A stretch of 64,000 bases of DNA, taken from assembly GCF_944385615.1 (NCBI RefSeq), contig NZ_CALWXV010000004.1, positions 27,804-91,803 of the forward strand. The letters run 5' to 3'. Under the pieces are notes generated by a model. The model had not been told where the DNA came from. It ran no database searches and saw only the letters and a list, made by a program, of their open reading frames with translations. Shown here piece after piece: positions 16,547 to 24,838 of this stretch (positions are counted from its first letter, which is position 1; each line of letters begins with the position of its first letter). Source of the DNA: an uncultured Flavonifractor sp. Its GTDB lineage: Bacteria > Bacillota > Clostridia > Oscillospirales > Oscillospiraceae. The position numbers were made by a program, and so were the translations under genes.

Positions 16547-16588
16547 GAAACGGGCGGGCAGAATCTGCCCGCCCGTTTCCGTTTCTTG
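16547..16588 (+). terminator. Rho-independent terminator after first SLH gene
   Basis: A 14-16-bp stem GAAACGGGCGGGCAGA (16547-16562) pairs with its complement at 16564-16579, followed by a T-rich CGTTTCTT tail. It separates the two SLH genes, although the tail is imperfect. Confidence 0.8.
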
Positions 16589-16614
16589 TGTGGAAATTCA
16601 GAGGAGGGATTGAA

Positions 16615-19600
16615 ATGAAAAGATCCATAAGAAAACGGTTGCTGTCCTTGTTTTTGGCGCTTGTTATGCTTGCTGCTCTAACGCCTGCGGCAGTTGCGGT
16701 AGATGGAGCGGAGAGCGGAGATGGTGCTGGAATCATACAAGATGGCGGCAGCCAAGATAATGGTGTCCAGGAAACTGTAGTACCAAACTCTGTTTCATTG
16801 AGCCAAACCACCATGTCCTTAAAAGTGGGGGAGAACGGTACCCTTACAGCTACACTGAAAGATGCCTCGGGACAGGAAATTACCACCATTCCTCAGGGGG
16901 TTAAAGTTGAGTGGACCAGTACCGATCCCCAAGAAGTCAGTGTGACCCCGGCCTCCGGCAGCCTGACCGCCAGCGTGCAGGCATTGAAAACGGCAGAAAC
17001 AAATGACAATATTAAGGAAGTCAGTATTACAGTAACTGTAACCAGGGCAGATGGTACCGCGTTGCCACCCCAGACCTGTAATGTATTGGTTTCCCCCAAT
17101 GTTCCGGATGGGGTAAGTGTTACCCCGAATCAAATAGAGCTGGCGCCTGAACAGAAAACAACGCTGACAGCGGCGGTTACCCCCGATACCTTGGACCAGA
17201 CCGTTACCTGGCGCAGCGAAAATACAGCCATAGCAACGGTAAACGAGGCTACTGGTGAGGTTACCGCTGTAGCCCCCGGCGAAACCAAGATCATTGCTAC
17301 CTCCAAGGCCAACGGGCTGGAGGCGGCTTGTACCGTCACGGTTCAGGGTATTGTGTTGGATGATGAAAATGTGACCATCAATCAGCGGGGCAGCTATACG
17401 CTGAAATATACCATTTACGGCGAAGCCCTGAAAAAAAGCACCATTGTATGGACCAGCGCGGATACCAGTATCGTTACCGTGGACAGCGGTTATCTGATGG
17501 GTGTGTCGGTAGGTGAGACTACCGTTACCGCCAAGATCGAGGGCTATAACTTTTCCGATTCTTGTAAAGTCACGGTAAAAAGCAACAATGCCCAGGTCAT
17601 CCACGCCTCCGCCAGTGTCAGTGCTCCTCTGTCTTTCTCCTCCCTGACCTACCAGCTGCAAAACCAGTGCTCCAATGTCCTGGGCAGGTCCCTCAGCTAT
17701 GTGGGCGGCCTGTCTGTCTCCACTGACCAGGGCACCCTCTATTACCACTACACCAACGAGGGCGATACCGGCGCCGGTGTGGGCACCGGACAGAACTATT
17801 ACCTCATGCCCGGCAACGGCCAGAACGGCCTGTCCGAGGTCTCCTTTGTCCCCAAGTCCGACTTTGAGGGTACCGCCGTTATCTCCTATACCGGCTACGC
17901 CTCAGGGACCGAGTTCTTCCAGGGCACCATCGAGGTGACCGTGTCCGCCTCCCAGGGCGTTGCCTACACAGCCGCCAACGGCAACGCCGTCCAGTTTGAC
18001 GCCTCCGACTTTGCCCGGGCCTGCCGGGACCAGACCGGCGGCGACCTGAGTTATGTCACCTTCTCCCTGCCTGACGAGAGCCGGGGAACCCTCTACTATA
18101 ATTACCTCTCCGAGCAATATCCCGGCACTGAGGTGTCGGCCAGCACTCAGTACAAGTATGCCGGTTCTCCCAACCTGGGGGATGTCTATTTCCTCCCGGC
18201 GGCGGGGGCCTCCGGTGAGGTGTCCATTCCCTATACCGGCCGGGACGTGAACGGCACCACCTTCCGGGGCAGAGTTACCATCAAAGTCTCCGGTGCCACT
18301 GCCTCCGGTGACCTCACCTACAAAACCGCACAAGGCAGTTGGGTCACGTTTGACGACAGCGACTTCAACAGCCTCTGCCGCTCCCTGACCGGCTACAACC
18401 TGGACCGGGTCCGCTTTACTCTGCCCGACTCCGCCCAGGGTACCCTCTACTACAACTTTACTTCCACCGGCAATTACACCTCCACGGTCAGTGAGAGCCG
18501 GGACTATTACCGCTCTTCCGCCCCCTACCTGGACAACGTGGCCTTTGTGCCCCAGGAGGACTTTGCGGGTACCGTTTCCATTCCCTTTACCGCTTGGGAC
18601 GTCAACGGCAACCGCTTTTATGGGGAAGTGGGGATCACTGTCTCCTCCCAGAGCAGCAGCGCTTTGCGCTATACCACCTTCCAGGGCGGGAAGGCCGCCT
18701 TTGACGCCGATGACTTTAACAATCTGTGCAGGGATTTGACCGGCAGCCGTCTGAGCTATGTCCGCTTTACCCTCCCGGCCTCCTCTCAGGGCACCCTCTA
18801 CTATAAGTACACCGCATCCGGTAGCTACGACAGTAAGGTGTCCGACAGCCGCAACTACTATCGTACCTCTACCCCCAGACTGGATGACGTCTCCTTTGTG
18901 GCCTCCAGCTCGGCCTCCGGCGTGGTCGCTATCCCCTTTACCGGTTGGAGCACCGATGGTGACCGCTTCTCCGGCACGGTGGAAATCGATGTGGTCAGCG
19001 CCCCCGATCCCCTCAGCTATGAGGTAACCGGCGGCAATGTGATCACCTTCCAGGATGCCGACTTTGACAACTACTGCCGCCTTGCCACCGGCAACAGTCT
19101 GAGCTATGTGCGCTTCAACCTGCCTGACGCGGCAAGAGGCACCCTGTACTATGACTACAATACATCTACCAAGACCGGCACCAAGGTTACGGCCTCCCGC
19201 AATTACTACCGCACCTCCTCGCCCTATCTGGATCGGGTCAGCTTTGTGCCCAGCAACAGCTATTCCGGCACCTTCTCCATGGGCTTCACCGGCTGGAGCA
19301 CTGAGGGTACCCAGTTTACCGGCACCATCACCATCAAGGTAAACCAGGGCCAGGCGGGCGCCATCAGCTATTCCACCTCCTATCAGCCGGTGACCTTCCG
19401 GGTGTCCGACTTCTCCGCCGCCTGCGCCCAGCGGGGGCAGGGTTCCCTGGTGTCTGTGCAGTTCACCGGTGTGGACAGCCTCCTTTACGGCGGACACCTG
19501 TATTACCGTTACAATGGGATTGGCTCTGCCAGCAGTCAGGTGCGCAGCAGCACGGTTTATTCTACCAGCGGCACCCCCAACCTGTCTGAGGTGACCTTTG

Positions 19601-20259
19601 TGCCCAAGGTGGGCTATTCGGGCACCGTTTCCCTCAGCTATACCGGCACCGACTCCAACGGCGGTACCTTCCAGGGTGCGGTGCGCATCCAGGTCACACC
19701 CAACACCACCTCCCGCTACTTTACCGACATGACCTCCTACGGCTGGGCGGCGGCGGCGGTGGACTTCCTCTATGAAAATGAGGTGGTCACCGGTACCGGC
19801 AGCGGCATTTACTTCCCCCAGACCCAGATCACCCGCGGCAGCTTCCTGGTGATGCTGGACCGGGCCTTCCATCTGCCTGACGCCAGCGGCTATACCTTCT
19901 CTGACGTGTCCAGTTCAGCCTACTATACTCAGGCCATCCAGCGCTGCTACGCCGCGGGGGTGGTCACCGGCTATCCCGACGGCACCATGCGCCCCGACGC
20001 TCCCATCACACGGGAGGCTGCTGCGGTCATGATTTGCCGGGCCATGCAGGTCTCCGGCTGGAGCCTGGGCAGCGGCAACGAGAGCGCCCTGTATGGTTAC
20101 TCCGACTGGCAGAGCGTGTCGGGCTATGCCAGAAGCTCTATGGCAGTGCTGGTGGAAAACGGCATCTTTTCCGGGGACAACATGGGCAGACTGATGCCGG
20201 GACAGACCATGACCCGCGCCGAAATGGCGGTGGTCCTGGCCAGAACCCTGACCTTGTAA
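16615..20259 (+). CDS. Secreted SLH protein with Big_2 domains and six tandem repeats
   Basis: 1214 residues from the ATG at 16615 (GAGGAGGGA ribosome site; an upstream in-frame start at 16588 lies inside the terminator tail). A signal peptide spans about 1-28. Bacterial Ig-like Big_2 domains lie at about 45-325; the best is VTWRSENTAIATVNEATGEV with AVAPGETKIIATS. Six repeats of about 116 residues follow, then three C-terminal SLH domains (about 1040-1214) with ITRGSFL, ITREAAA and MTRAEMA motifs. It is probably anchored to the wall through SLH and projects the repeats outward. SLH placement is opposite to that of its upstream neighbour. The first third is lower in GC than the repeats. Confidence 0.9.
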   Translation: MKRSIRKRLLSLFLALVMLAALTPAAVAVDGAESGDGAGIIQDGGSQDNGVQETVVPNSVSLSQTTMSLKVGENGTLTATLKDASGQEITTIPQGVKVEWTSTDPQEVSVTPASGSLTASVQALKTAETNDNIKEVSITVTVTRADGTALPPQTCNVLVSPNVPDGVSVTPNQIELAPEQKTTLTAAVTPDTLDQTVTWRSENTAIATVNEATGEVTAVAPGETKIIATSKANGLEAACTVTVQGIVLDDENVTINQRGSYTLKYTIYGEALKKSTIVWTSADTSIVTVDSGYLMGVSVGETTVTAKIEGYNFSDSCKVTVKSNNAQVIHASASVSAPLSFSSLTYQLQNQCSNVLGRSLSYVGGLSVSTDQGTLYYHYTNEGDTGAGVGTGQNYYLMPGNGQNGLSEVSFVPKSDFEGTAVISYTGYASGTEFFQGTIEVTVSASQGVAYTAANGNAVQFDASDFARACRDQTGGDLSYVTFSLPDESRGTLYYNYLSEQYPGTEVSASTQYKYAGSPNLGDVYFLPAAGASGEVSIPYTGRDVNGTTFRGRVTIKVSGATASGDLTYKTAQGSWVTFDDSDFNSLCRSLTGYNLDRVRFTLPDSAQGTLYYNFTSTGNYTSTVSESRDYYRSSAPYLDNVAFVPQEDFAGTVSIPFTAWDVNGNRFYGEVGITVSSQSSSALRYTTFQGGKAAFDADDFNNLCRDLTGSRLSYVRFTLPASSQGTLYYKYTASGSYDSKVSDSRNYYRTSTPRLDDVSFVASSSASGVVAIPFTGWSTDGDRFSGTVEIDVVSAPDPLSYEVTGGNVITFQDADFDNYCRLATGNSLSYVRFNLPDAARGTLYYDYNTSTKTGTKVTASRNYYRTSSPYLDRVSFVPSNSYSGTFSMGFTGWSTEGTQFTGTITIKVNQGQAGAISYSTSYQPVTFRVSDFSAACAQRGQGSLVSVQFTGVDSLLYGGHLYYRYNGIGSASSQVRSSTVYSTSGTPNLSEVTFVPKVGYSGTVSLSYTGTDSNGGTFQGAVRIQVTPNTTSRYFTDMTSYGWAAAAVDFLYENEVVTGTGSGIYFPQTQITRGSFLVMLDRAFHLPDASGYTFSDVSSSAYYTQAIQRCYAAGVVTGYPDGTMRPDAPITREAAAVMICRAMQVSGWSLGSGNESALYGYSDWQSVSGYARSSMAVLVENGIFSGDNMGRLMPGQTMTRAEMAVVLARTLTL
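17596..19698 (+). repeat. Six in-frame tandem repeats (about 348 bp each) in the SLH protein
   Basis: Units begin near 17596, 17956, 18304, 18655, 19000 and 19350. Each has the pattern F-x-DF-x-x-x-C, then LSYVRFxLP, GTLYYxY, a variable loop, YYRTSxPxLDxVxFVP, SGTVxIxFTGW and GxxFxGTVxIxV. One cysteine is conserved per unit. The pattern resembles cadherin-like/tandem-95 beta-sandwich repeats, but I do not recognise the family with certainty. Units 3-5 are most alike; 1 and 6 are diverged. Confidence 0.85.
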
Positions 20260-20306
20260 CCCCGGCCTGAAAGCCATGCCCCACAATAAACCAGAGGATT
20301 GATTCC

Positions 20307-20334
20307 AATGGCCGCCGAAAGGCGGCCATTTTTT
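20307..20334 (+). terminator. Rho-independent terminator after second SLH gene
   Basis: A perfect 10-bp stem AATGGCCGCC / GGCGGCCATT closed by a GAAA tetraloop, followed by T4. It ends the SLH transcript 48 bases after the stop. Confidence 0.95.
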
Positions 20335-20772
20335 ATATAAATTCCTATGGATTTTGAAGAGAATTCTGGTAAATCACATATTATATGAATAATATTTGGC
20401 ATTTACCTGCGTAAATTACCATAATATAGATTTGTATAAACTGATGGAGGGGGATTCTCGGTAAAATTATAAAATTTGTTTAAATACATAAAAATTATTT
20501 GGTATAAAGACTATAAACTATACAAATTAACAAAATCAACCGAATCGGTATACAAATTTCTGTAGGGTTGGAAATATCCTTCCAATTGAATTTTTTGTGG
20601 GAAATACTTTGCTGAAGCAGGGAATATAAAATAAATCGGAACTGCATCGCCAGAAAAGGGGCAACACAGCAAAGAACCAAGGGCATTGTAAAATCCTGCC
20701 GAATGGATTTGAAATTTAAGAAAAAAAGTTTGTAAAAAGGCAAATTGAACCAATCATATTTCGCTTTTTTAC
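20335..20772. other. AT-rich intergenic spacer, no gene recognised
   Basis: Part of the 668-base gap between the second SLH gene and flgB. It is strikingly AT-rich compared with its flanks. The only sizeable frame is a minus-strand 96-codon one starting at TTG (20785-20495) with no ribosome site, which I do not accept. No tRNA, known riboswitch or repeat family was recognised; it may hold regulator sites for the flagellar operon. Confidence 0.6.
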
Positions 20773-20801
20773 TTGCAAAATCCAAAGTGCTGCGTTACAA
20801 T
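20773..20801 (+). promoter_or_regulatory. Sigma-A-type promoter of the flagellar/chemotaxis operon
   Basis: TTGCAA (20773-20778), 17 bases, TACAAT (20796-20801). Expected transcript start near 20808 leaves a leader of about 120 bases before flgB, in which GAGCACC (20823-20829) can pair with GGTGCCG (20884-20890). It is the best -35/-10 pair in the gap and lies at its downstream end. Confidence 0.65.
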
Positions 20802-20927
20802 AAAAAAGCTAAAATATGTCGAAGAGCACCATTCCATGGAGAAAATGCGGAGCGATTTTGCAGAGAAGCGTTTTTTTCGGGACGGTGCCGTTATTTTCAG
20901 GCCCGGTGGAAGGAGGAGCAGGGAAGA

Positions 20928-21314
20928 ATGGACTTTTTATCGAGCAACACCTCGCTGATGCTGCAAAGATCCATGGACTTTTTATGGACCAAGCAGAGCT
21001 GTATTCTGGACAATGTCGCCAACGCGGAGACACCCAACTATAAGACCAAATATGTCACCTTTGAGGAGTCGCTGCAGCAGGCCGTCCAGTCGGCCTATAG
21101 CGACAGCACCAGCGCCGTGAAGGAGATGCGCGACGCCATTCAGGGAGCATCCATTTCGGTCCAGGAGGCCGAGGAGAGCACCCGGATGGATGAGAACGGC
21201 GTCAACATCACCGAGCAGATGGTGGAGCTGACCCGTAACGGCTATCAGCTTCAGTATGTCATGAACGCCATCAGCAGTGATCTGACCTTGATCCGCACGG
21301 CTATTACAGGATAA
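20928..21314 (+). CDS. flgB: Flagellar basal-body rod protein FlgB
   Basis: 128 residues, near the usual FlgB length. It forms part of the proximal rod and is exported by the flagellar type III system. The start at 20928 follows AAGGAGG; an upstream extension of the frame to 20745 crosses the promoter and is rejected. Typical rod signature: SMDFLWTKQSCILDNVANAE with TPNYKTKYVTFEE; the C-terminus NGYQLQYVMNAISSDLTLIR is the matching coiled-coil half. First gene of the 31-gene operon, 15 bases before flgC. Confidence 0.97.
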   Translation: MDFLSSNTSLMLQRSMDFLWTKQSCILDNVANAETPNYKTKYVTFEESLQQAVQSAYSDSTSAVKEMRDAIQGASISVQEAEESTRMDENGVNITEQMVELTRNGYQLQYVMNAISSDLTLIRTAITG

Positions 21315-21329
21315 GGAGGGGCGTAAGTC

Positions 21330-21776
21330 ATGGCCTTTTTGACTTCTATGAACGTGGTAGGCTCCGGCCTGACGGCGCAGCAGCTGCGTCTGGATGTGAT
21401 TTCAGAGAACATTACCAACCAGAACACCACCCGTACCGAAGGAGGGGACGGCCCCTACCGGCGGAAGGTTGTGGTGTTTGAGGCCCAGGAGCACCAGACC
21501 CCCTTTGAGCAGGCCCTGGCCAGAGCCCGGAGCGAGACGGTTTCCCAGGGCGGCGTACGGGTAACTGAGATTGTGGAGGACCCGTCTGATTTCAAGCTGG
21601 TGTATGATCCCACCAACCCTGACGCCAACGAAGAGGGCTATGTGGAAATGCCCAACGTGGACCTGATCAAGGAGATCTCCGACGCTATGGCCGCTTCGCA
21701 GGCCTATTCGGCCAACGTTACTGCCTTCAATGTGCTCAAGCAGGTGACAGCCAGAGGCCTGGAGATTGGAAAATAA
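21330..21776 (+). CDS. flgC: Flagellar basal-body rod protein FlgC
   Basis: 148 residues. A proximal rod component. The N-terminus SGLTAQQLRLDVISENITNQ is the rod-family signature with the FlgC-specific RTEGGDGPYRRK segment after it; the C-terminal half contains GYVEMPNVDLIKEISDAMAA and QAYSANVTAFNVLKQV, both characteristic of FlgC. The ribosome site is AAGGAGG before the ATG. It is followed after 56 bases by fliE, the standard order in Firmicutes. Confidence 0.97.
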   Translation: MAFLTSMNVVGSGLTAQQLRLDVISENITNQNTTRTEGGDGPYRRKVVVFEAQEHQTPFEQALARARSETVSQGGVRVTEIVEDPSDFKLVYDPTNPDANEEGYVEMPNVDLIKEISDAMAASQAYSANVTAFNVLKQVTARGLEIGK

Positions 21777-21832
21777 TTAGGGCGGCCGCCCCCATCCGCC
21801 CCTTAGGACGGTAGAGAAAAGAGGAAAATAAA

Positions 21833-22144
21833 ATGACAAGTTTGCAAACCTTGGCTCCTATCCAGGCCCTTCAGGGCGCTTCCGGGCAGGCTGTTACCGG
21901 CGTAAGCGCCGGCAGCTCCGGGGGCTCTATGTTTACCCAGATCTTTCAGTCTATGGTGAATAACGTAAAGGAGACCGACGCGGCCAAGAATGAGGCCTAT
22001 TATGCCTTGGTGACCGGCCAGCTGGACAATCCGGCGGAGGCTACCATTGCCGCGTCCCAGGCCCAGACAGCCACTCAGCTGCTGGTACAGATGCGTGACC
22101 GGGCGCTGGACGCCTACAGCGAGCTGATGCGGATTAGCCTGTAA
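21833..22144 (+). CDS. fliE: Flagellar hook-basal body complex protein FliE
   Basis: 103 residues, the usual FliE size. FliE joins the MS ring and export gate to the rod. The Ser/Gly-rich N-terminus is followed by SMFTQIFQSMVNNVKETDAA and the conserved C-terminal TQLLVQMRDRALDAYSELMR helix. Located between flgC and fliF as in most flagellar operons. Confidence 0.96.
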   Translation: MTSLQTLAPIQALQGASGQAVTGVSAGSSGGSMFTQIFQSMVNNVKETDAAKNEAYYALVTGQLDNPAEATIAASQAQTATQLLVQMRDRALDAYSELMRISL

Positions 22145-22175
22145 TCATTAGAACAGCTGGTCCGGGGGAGTTGTT

Positions 22176-23786
22176 ATGGGAGATAAAGTGAAAAAAGTTG
22201 CCGCAGGTGTGTGGCAGCGGTGGAAGTCCATATCCCGAAAGCTGAAGGTGCTTTTGGGCTGTGGCGTGCTGGCGCTGGTGGTGGCGTTGGTGGTAATCAT
22301 GGTGGTGGTGAGCAATCGGCCCTACACCACCTTGTTTGCTGATTTGAGCCAGACCGATATGTCTGGCATTCTTACCTATTTGTCGGAAAACGGTGTGACT
22401 CAATATAAGGTAGAGGGAGACACCATACTGGTGCCGGAGGACCAGGAAGCTCTGCTGAAGGCTCAGGTGCTGCAGGCGGGCTATCCCTCTTCCGGCTATG
22501 GATATGATACTTATTTTGACAATGTAGGCAGCCTGACCACCGAGGCCGAGCGCAATCAGTTGGTCCTCTATGCGCTGCAGGACCGGATGCAGGCGGTTAT
22601 CCGCAACTTTGACGGCGTCAAGGAGGCGGTAGTCTTTTTGACTCCCGGCGAGGATCACACCTATGTGCTGGACAGCAGCAACAAGGTGGACGCCAGCGCC
22701 ACAGTAACGGTGACCATGGAGGACGGCAAGACACTTACCGATAATCAGGTCAGTGCTATCCGTAATCTGGTCAGCCGGGGTCTGGCCGGGTTGAACGTGG
22801 AGAATGTAGCCATTGAAGATACCTATGGCAACCCCTATACATTGCAGGACGATTTTACCGACTTGCAGGATGCCTCTGCGCTGAAGCTGAAGCTGGAGGA
22901 GCAGTGGAACAACAACATCCGTACCCGGGTGATGCAGGTGCTGCTCCCGCTGTACGGCGAGGGCAACGTCAGCGTCAGCGTCAACACCGTGGTAGATGTG
23001 AATCGGACCTATACCGACTCCACCGACTATTCTCTGGAGGATTGGGCCCAGGGAAGTGACGACAGCATCATTGGTTCTGAGATCTGGAGCAATGAGATCA
23101 TCCGGGATGGGGAGGATGCCGTTGGCGGCGTGGTGGGTACCGAGCCCAACGCGGACACCAACGCCGATCTGAATACCTATGTGGAGAATCAGGCCCAGCC
23201 CAATGGTACCGAGACCTCCATTAGTACCTCCGGCCAGAAAGACCACTTGGTGGACACCGAGAAGCAGCAGGTGGAGCGGGTAGCCGGATACATCACCGAC
23301 GTGATGGTGTCTGTCACCATCAACGAGAACGTGGCCGGAAACACCAATGCGGCCAGCCTGTATCCCCACGTGGCACGGGCTGCCGGTATTTCTGCGGAGG
23401 ACGAGCAGGACAAGATCTCCATTCTTATTGCGCCCTTCAATCAGGGCGATACGCCGCCTGTGGACGAGCTGACACCGGACAGCGTTCCCGCCTGGATGCT
23501 GTACGCGGCCATTGGCGGCGGCGTGTTGTTCCTGCTGCTGCTGCTGGTGATGTTCCTCATCCACCGCCGGCGGGTGAAGAAGCGCCGGAAGCTGGAGGAA
23601 GAGGCCGCAGCTGCGGCTGCTGCTCAGCAGCCTGAGCAGGAGACCCAGCAGGCGGAGATCATGGACCTGGAGACTGAAAAGAGTATGGAGCTGCGGCAGG
23701 ATGTCCGGAAGTTTGCCGAGGACAATCCGGAGATCGCGGCGCAAATGGTGAAAAACTGGTTGCGAGAGGGTGAACGAGCGACATGA
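22176..23786 (+). CDS. fliF: Flagellar MS-ring protein FliF
   Basis: 536 residues. It builds the membrane-embedded MS ring that houses the export gate and carries FliG. The first transmembrane helix is near 26-45, then the YscJ-like ring-building domain with TTLFADLSQTDMSGI, DTILVPEDQEALLKAQVLQ and YDTYFDNVGSLTTEAERNQ. The second transmembrane helix is near 438-465. The cytoplasmic tail ends with VRKFAEDNPEIAAQMVKNWL, the FliG-binding segment. Its stop overlaps the fliG start (ATGA). Confidence 0.97.
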   Translation: MGDKVKKVAAGVWQRWKSISRKLKVLLGCGVLALVVALVVIMVVVSNRPYTTLFADLSQTDMSGILTYLSENGVTQYKVEGDTILVPEDQEALLKAQVLQAGYPSSGYGYDTYFDNVGSLTTEAERNQLVLYALQDRMQAVIRNFDGVKEAVVFLTPGEDHTYVLDSSNKVDASATVTVTMEDGKTLTDNQVSAIRNLVSRGLAGLNVENVAIEDTYGNPYTLQDDFTDLQDASALKLKLEEQWNNNIRTRVMQVLLPLYGEGNVSVSVNTVVDVNRTYTDSTDYSLEDWAQGSDDSIIGSEIWSNEIIRDGEDAVGGVVGTEPNADTNADLNTYVENQAQPNGTETSISTSGQKDHLVDTEKQQVERVAGYITDVMVSVTINENVAGNTNAASLYPHVARAAGISAEDEQDKISILIAPFNQGDTPPVDELTPDSVPAWMLYAAIGGGVLFLLLLLVMFLIHRRRVKKRRKLEEEAAAAAAAQQPEQETQQAEIMDLETEKSMELRQDVRKFAEDNPEIAAQMVKNWLREGERAT

Positions 23787-24838
23787 GTGAAATGGCAGCG
23801 GATTCGGTCCAGGGGAAAGCCGCGCCCACCCAGCCAAGAAAAGAGCTGACCCGCCAACAGAAGGCGGCAGCCGTCATCATCTCGCTGGGAACCGAGAAGG
23901 CGTCTCAGCTGTACCAGTACATGGACCCGGAGGACGTGGAACAGATCACTCTGGAGGTCGCCAAGCTGGGCTATGTGGACGCGGCCACCACCGAGGAAGT
24001 GCTCAACGAGTACTACCAGATGTGCATGACCAACAAGGCGGTGACCGAGGGCGGACTGGAGTACGCCCGGGCCGTGCTGGAGCGGGCCTTCGGCAGCCAG
24101 ACGGCCAGTATGCTGCTGGACAAGGTGACCAAGTCTTTGAAAAACCGGGAGTTTTCTTTCCTGAACAAAGCGGACGAGAAATCCCTGTACGCAGCCTTAC
24201 AGCATGAGCGGCCCCAGACCATCGCCCTGGTGCTGTCCTATGTGGACCCGGAGAAGGCGGCGGCGGTCATCGACGAGCTGGACCCGGAGCGGCAGGTCAA
24301 GGTGGTGGAGAATATCGCCACCATGGAGAGCGCCTCCCCCACGGCCGTGAAGGTCATCGAGGCGGAGATGGAGAAGCGATTCTCCAGCATCATGACCACC
24401 AACAATGTAAAGGTGGGCGGCGTGGACTACGTGGCCGGCGTGATGAACAATCTGGACCGTGCCAGCGAGAAGAGCATCTTCGACCGCCTGTCCTCTTACA
24501 ACGCCGATCTGGCCGACGAGATCCGCAAGCGGATGTTCGTCTTCGAGGACATCGTTACCATGGACGACCGGTCGGTGCAGCGCTTTATCCGGGACTGCGA
24601 TCCCAAGGATATCGTGCTGGCCCTCAAGGGCGCCAACAGCGAGGTGGCCAACAAGATCTTTACCAACGTCTCTGCCCGTATGGCTCAGAGCATCCGGGAC
24701 GATCTGGAGGTTACCATCAACGTGCGTATCCGGGACGTGGAGGCGGCCCAGCAGCGCATTGTGGGCGTGATCCGGGACCTGGAGGAGAAGAACGAGCTGA
24801 TCATCCTCAAGGGCGGAAAGGACGATATCATTGCCTAA
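23783..24838 (+). CDS. fliG: Flagellar motor switch protein FliG
   Basis: 351 residues. FliG sits on the MS ring and its C-terminal charged helix meets MotA to produce torque. The N-terminal FliF-binding domain contains TRQQKAAAVIISLGTEKASQ. The middle domain has the EHPQ-like EKSLYAALQHERPQTIALVL motif (here EXRPQ). The C-terminal torque helix includes DRSVQRFIRDCDPKDIVLAL. A 20-residue N-terminal extension precedes the usual start. It overlaps fliF and fliH. Confidence 0.97.
   Translation: MSEMAADSVQGKAAPTQPRKELTRQQKAAAVIISLGTEKASQLYQYMDPEDVEQITLEVAKLGYVDAATTEEVLNEYYQMCMTNKAVTEGGLEYARAVLERAFGSQTASMLLDKVTKSLKNREFSFLNKADEKSLYAALQHERPQTIALVLSYVDPEKAAAVIDELDPERQVKVVENIATMESASPTAVKVIEAEMEKRFSSIMTTNNVKVGGVDYVAGVMNNLDRASEKSIFDRLSSYNADLADEIRKRMFVFEDIVTMDDRSVQRFIRDCDPKDIVLALKGANSEVANKIFTNVSARMAQSIRDDLEVTINVRIRDVEAAQQRIVGVIRDLEEKNELIILKGGKDDIIA

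Noticed and set aside
17596-19698. Repeat array considered as CRISPR
   Set aside because: Repeats are long, in frame, diverged and protein-coding; there are no short identical repeats with unique spacers and no cas genes.
20495-20785. Minus-strand 96-codon frame in the AT-rich gap
   Set aside because: TTG start, no ribosome site, no recognisable family, and it would begin inside the flgB operon promoter.
20802-20927. c-di-GMP riboswitch in the flgB leader, as in Clostridioides difficile
   Set aside because: The leader can form a stem but I could not find the conserved GEMM core by eye; left for a covariance-model scan.
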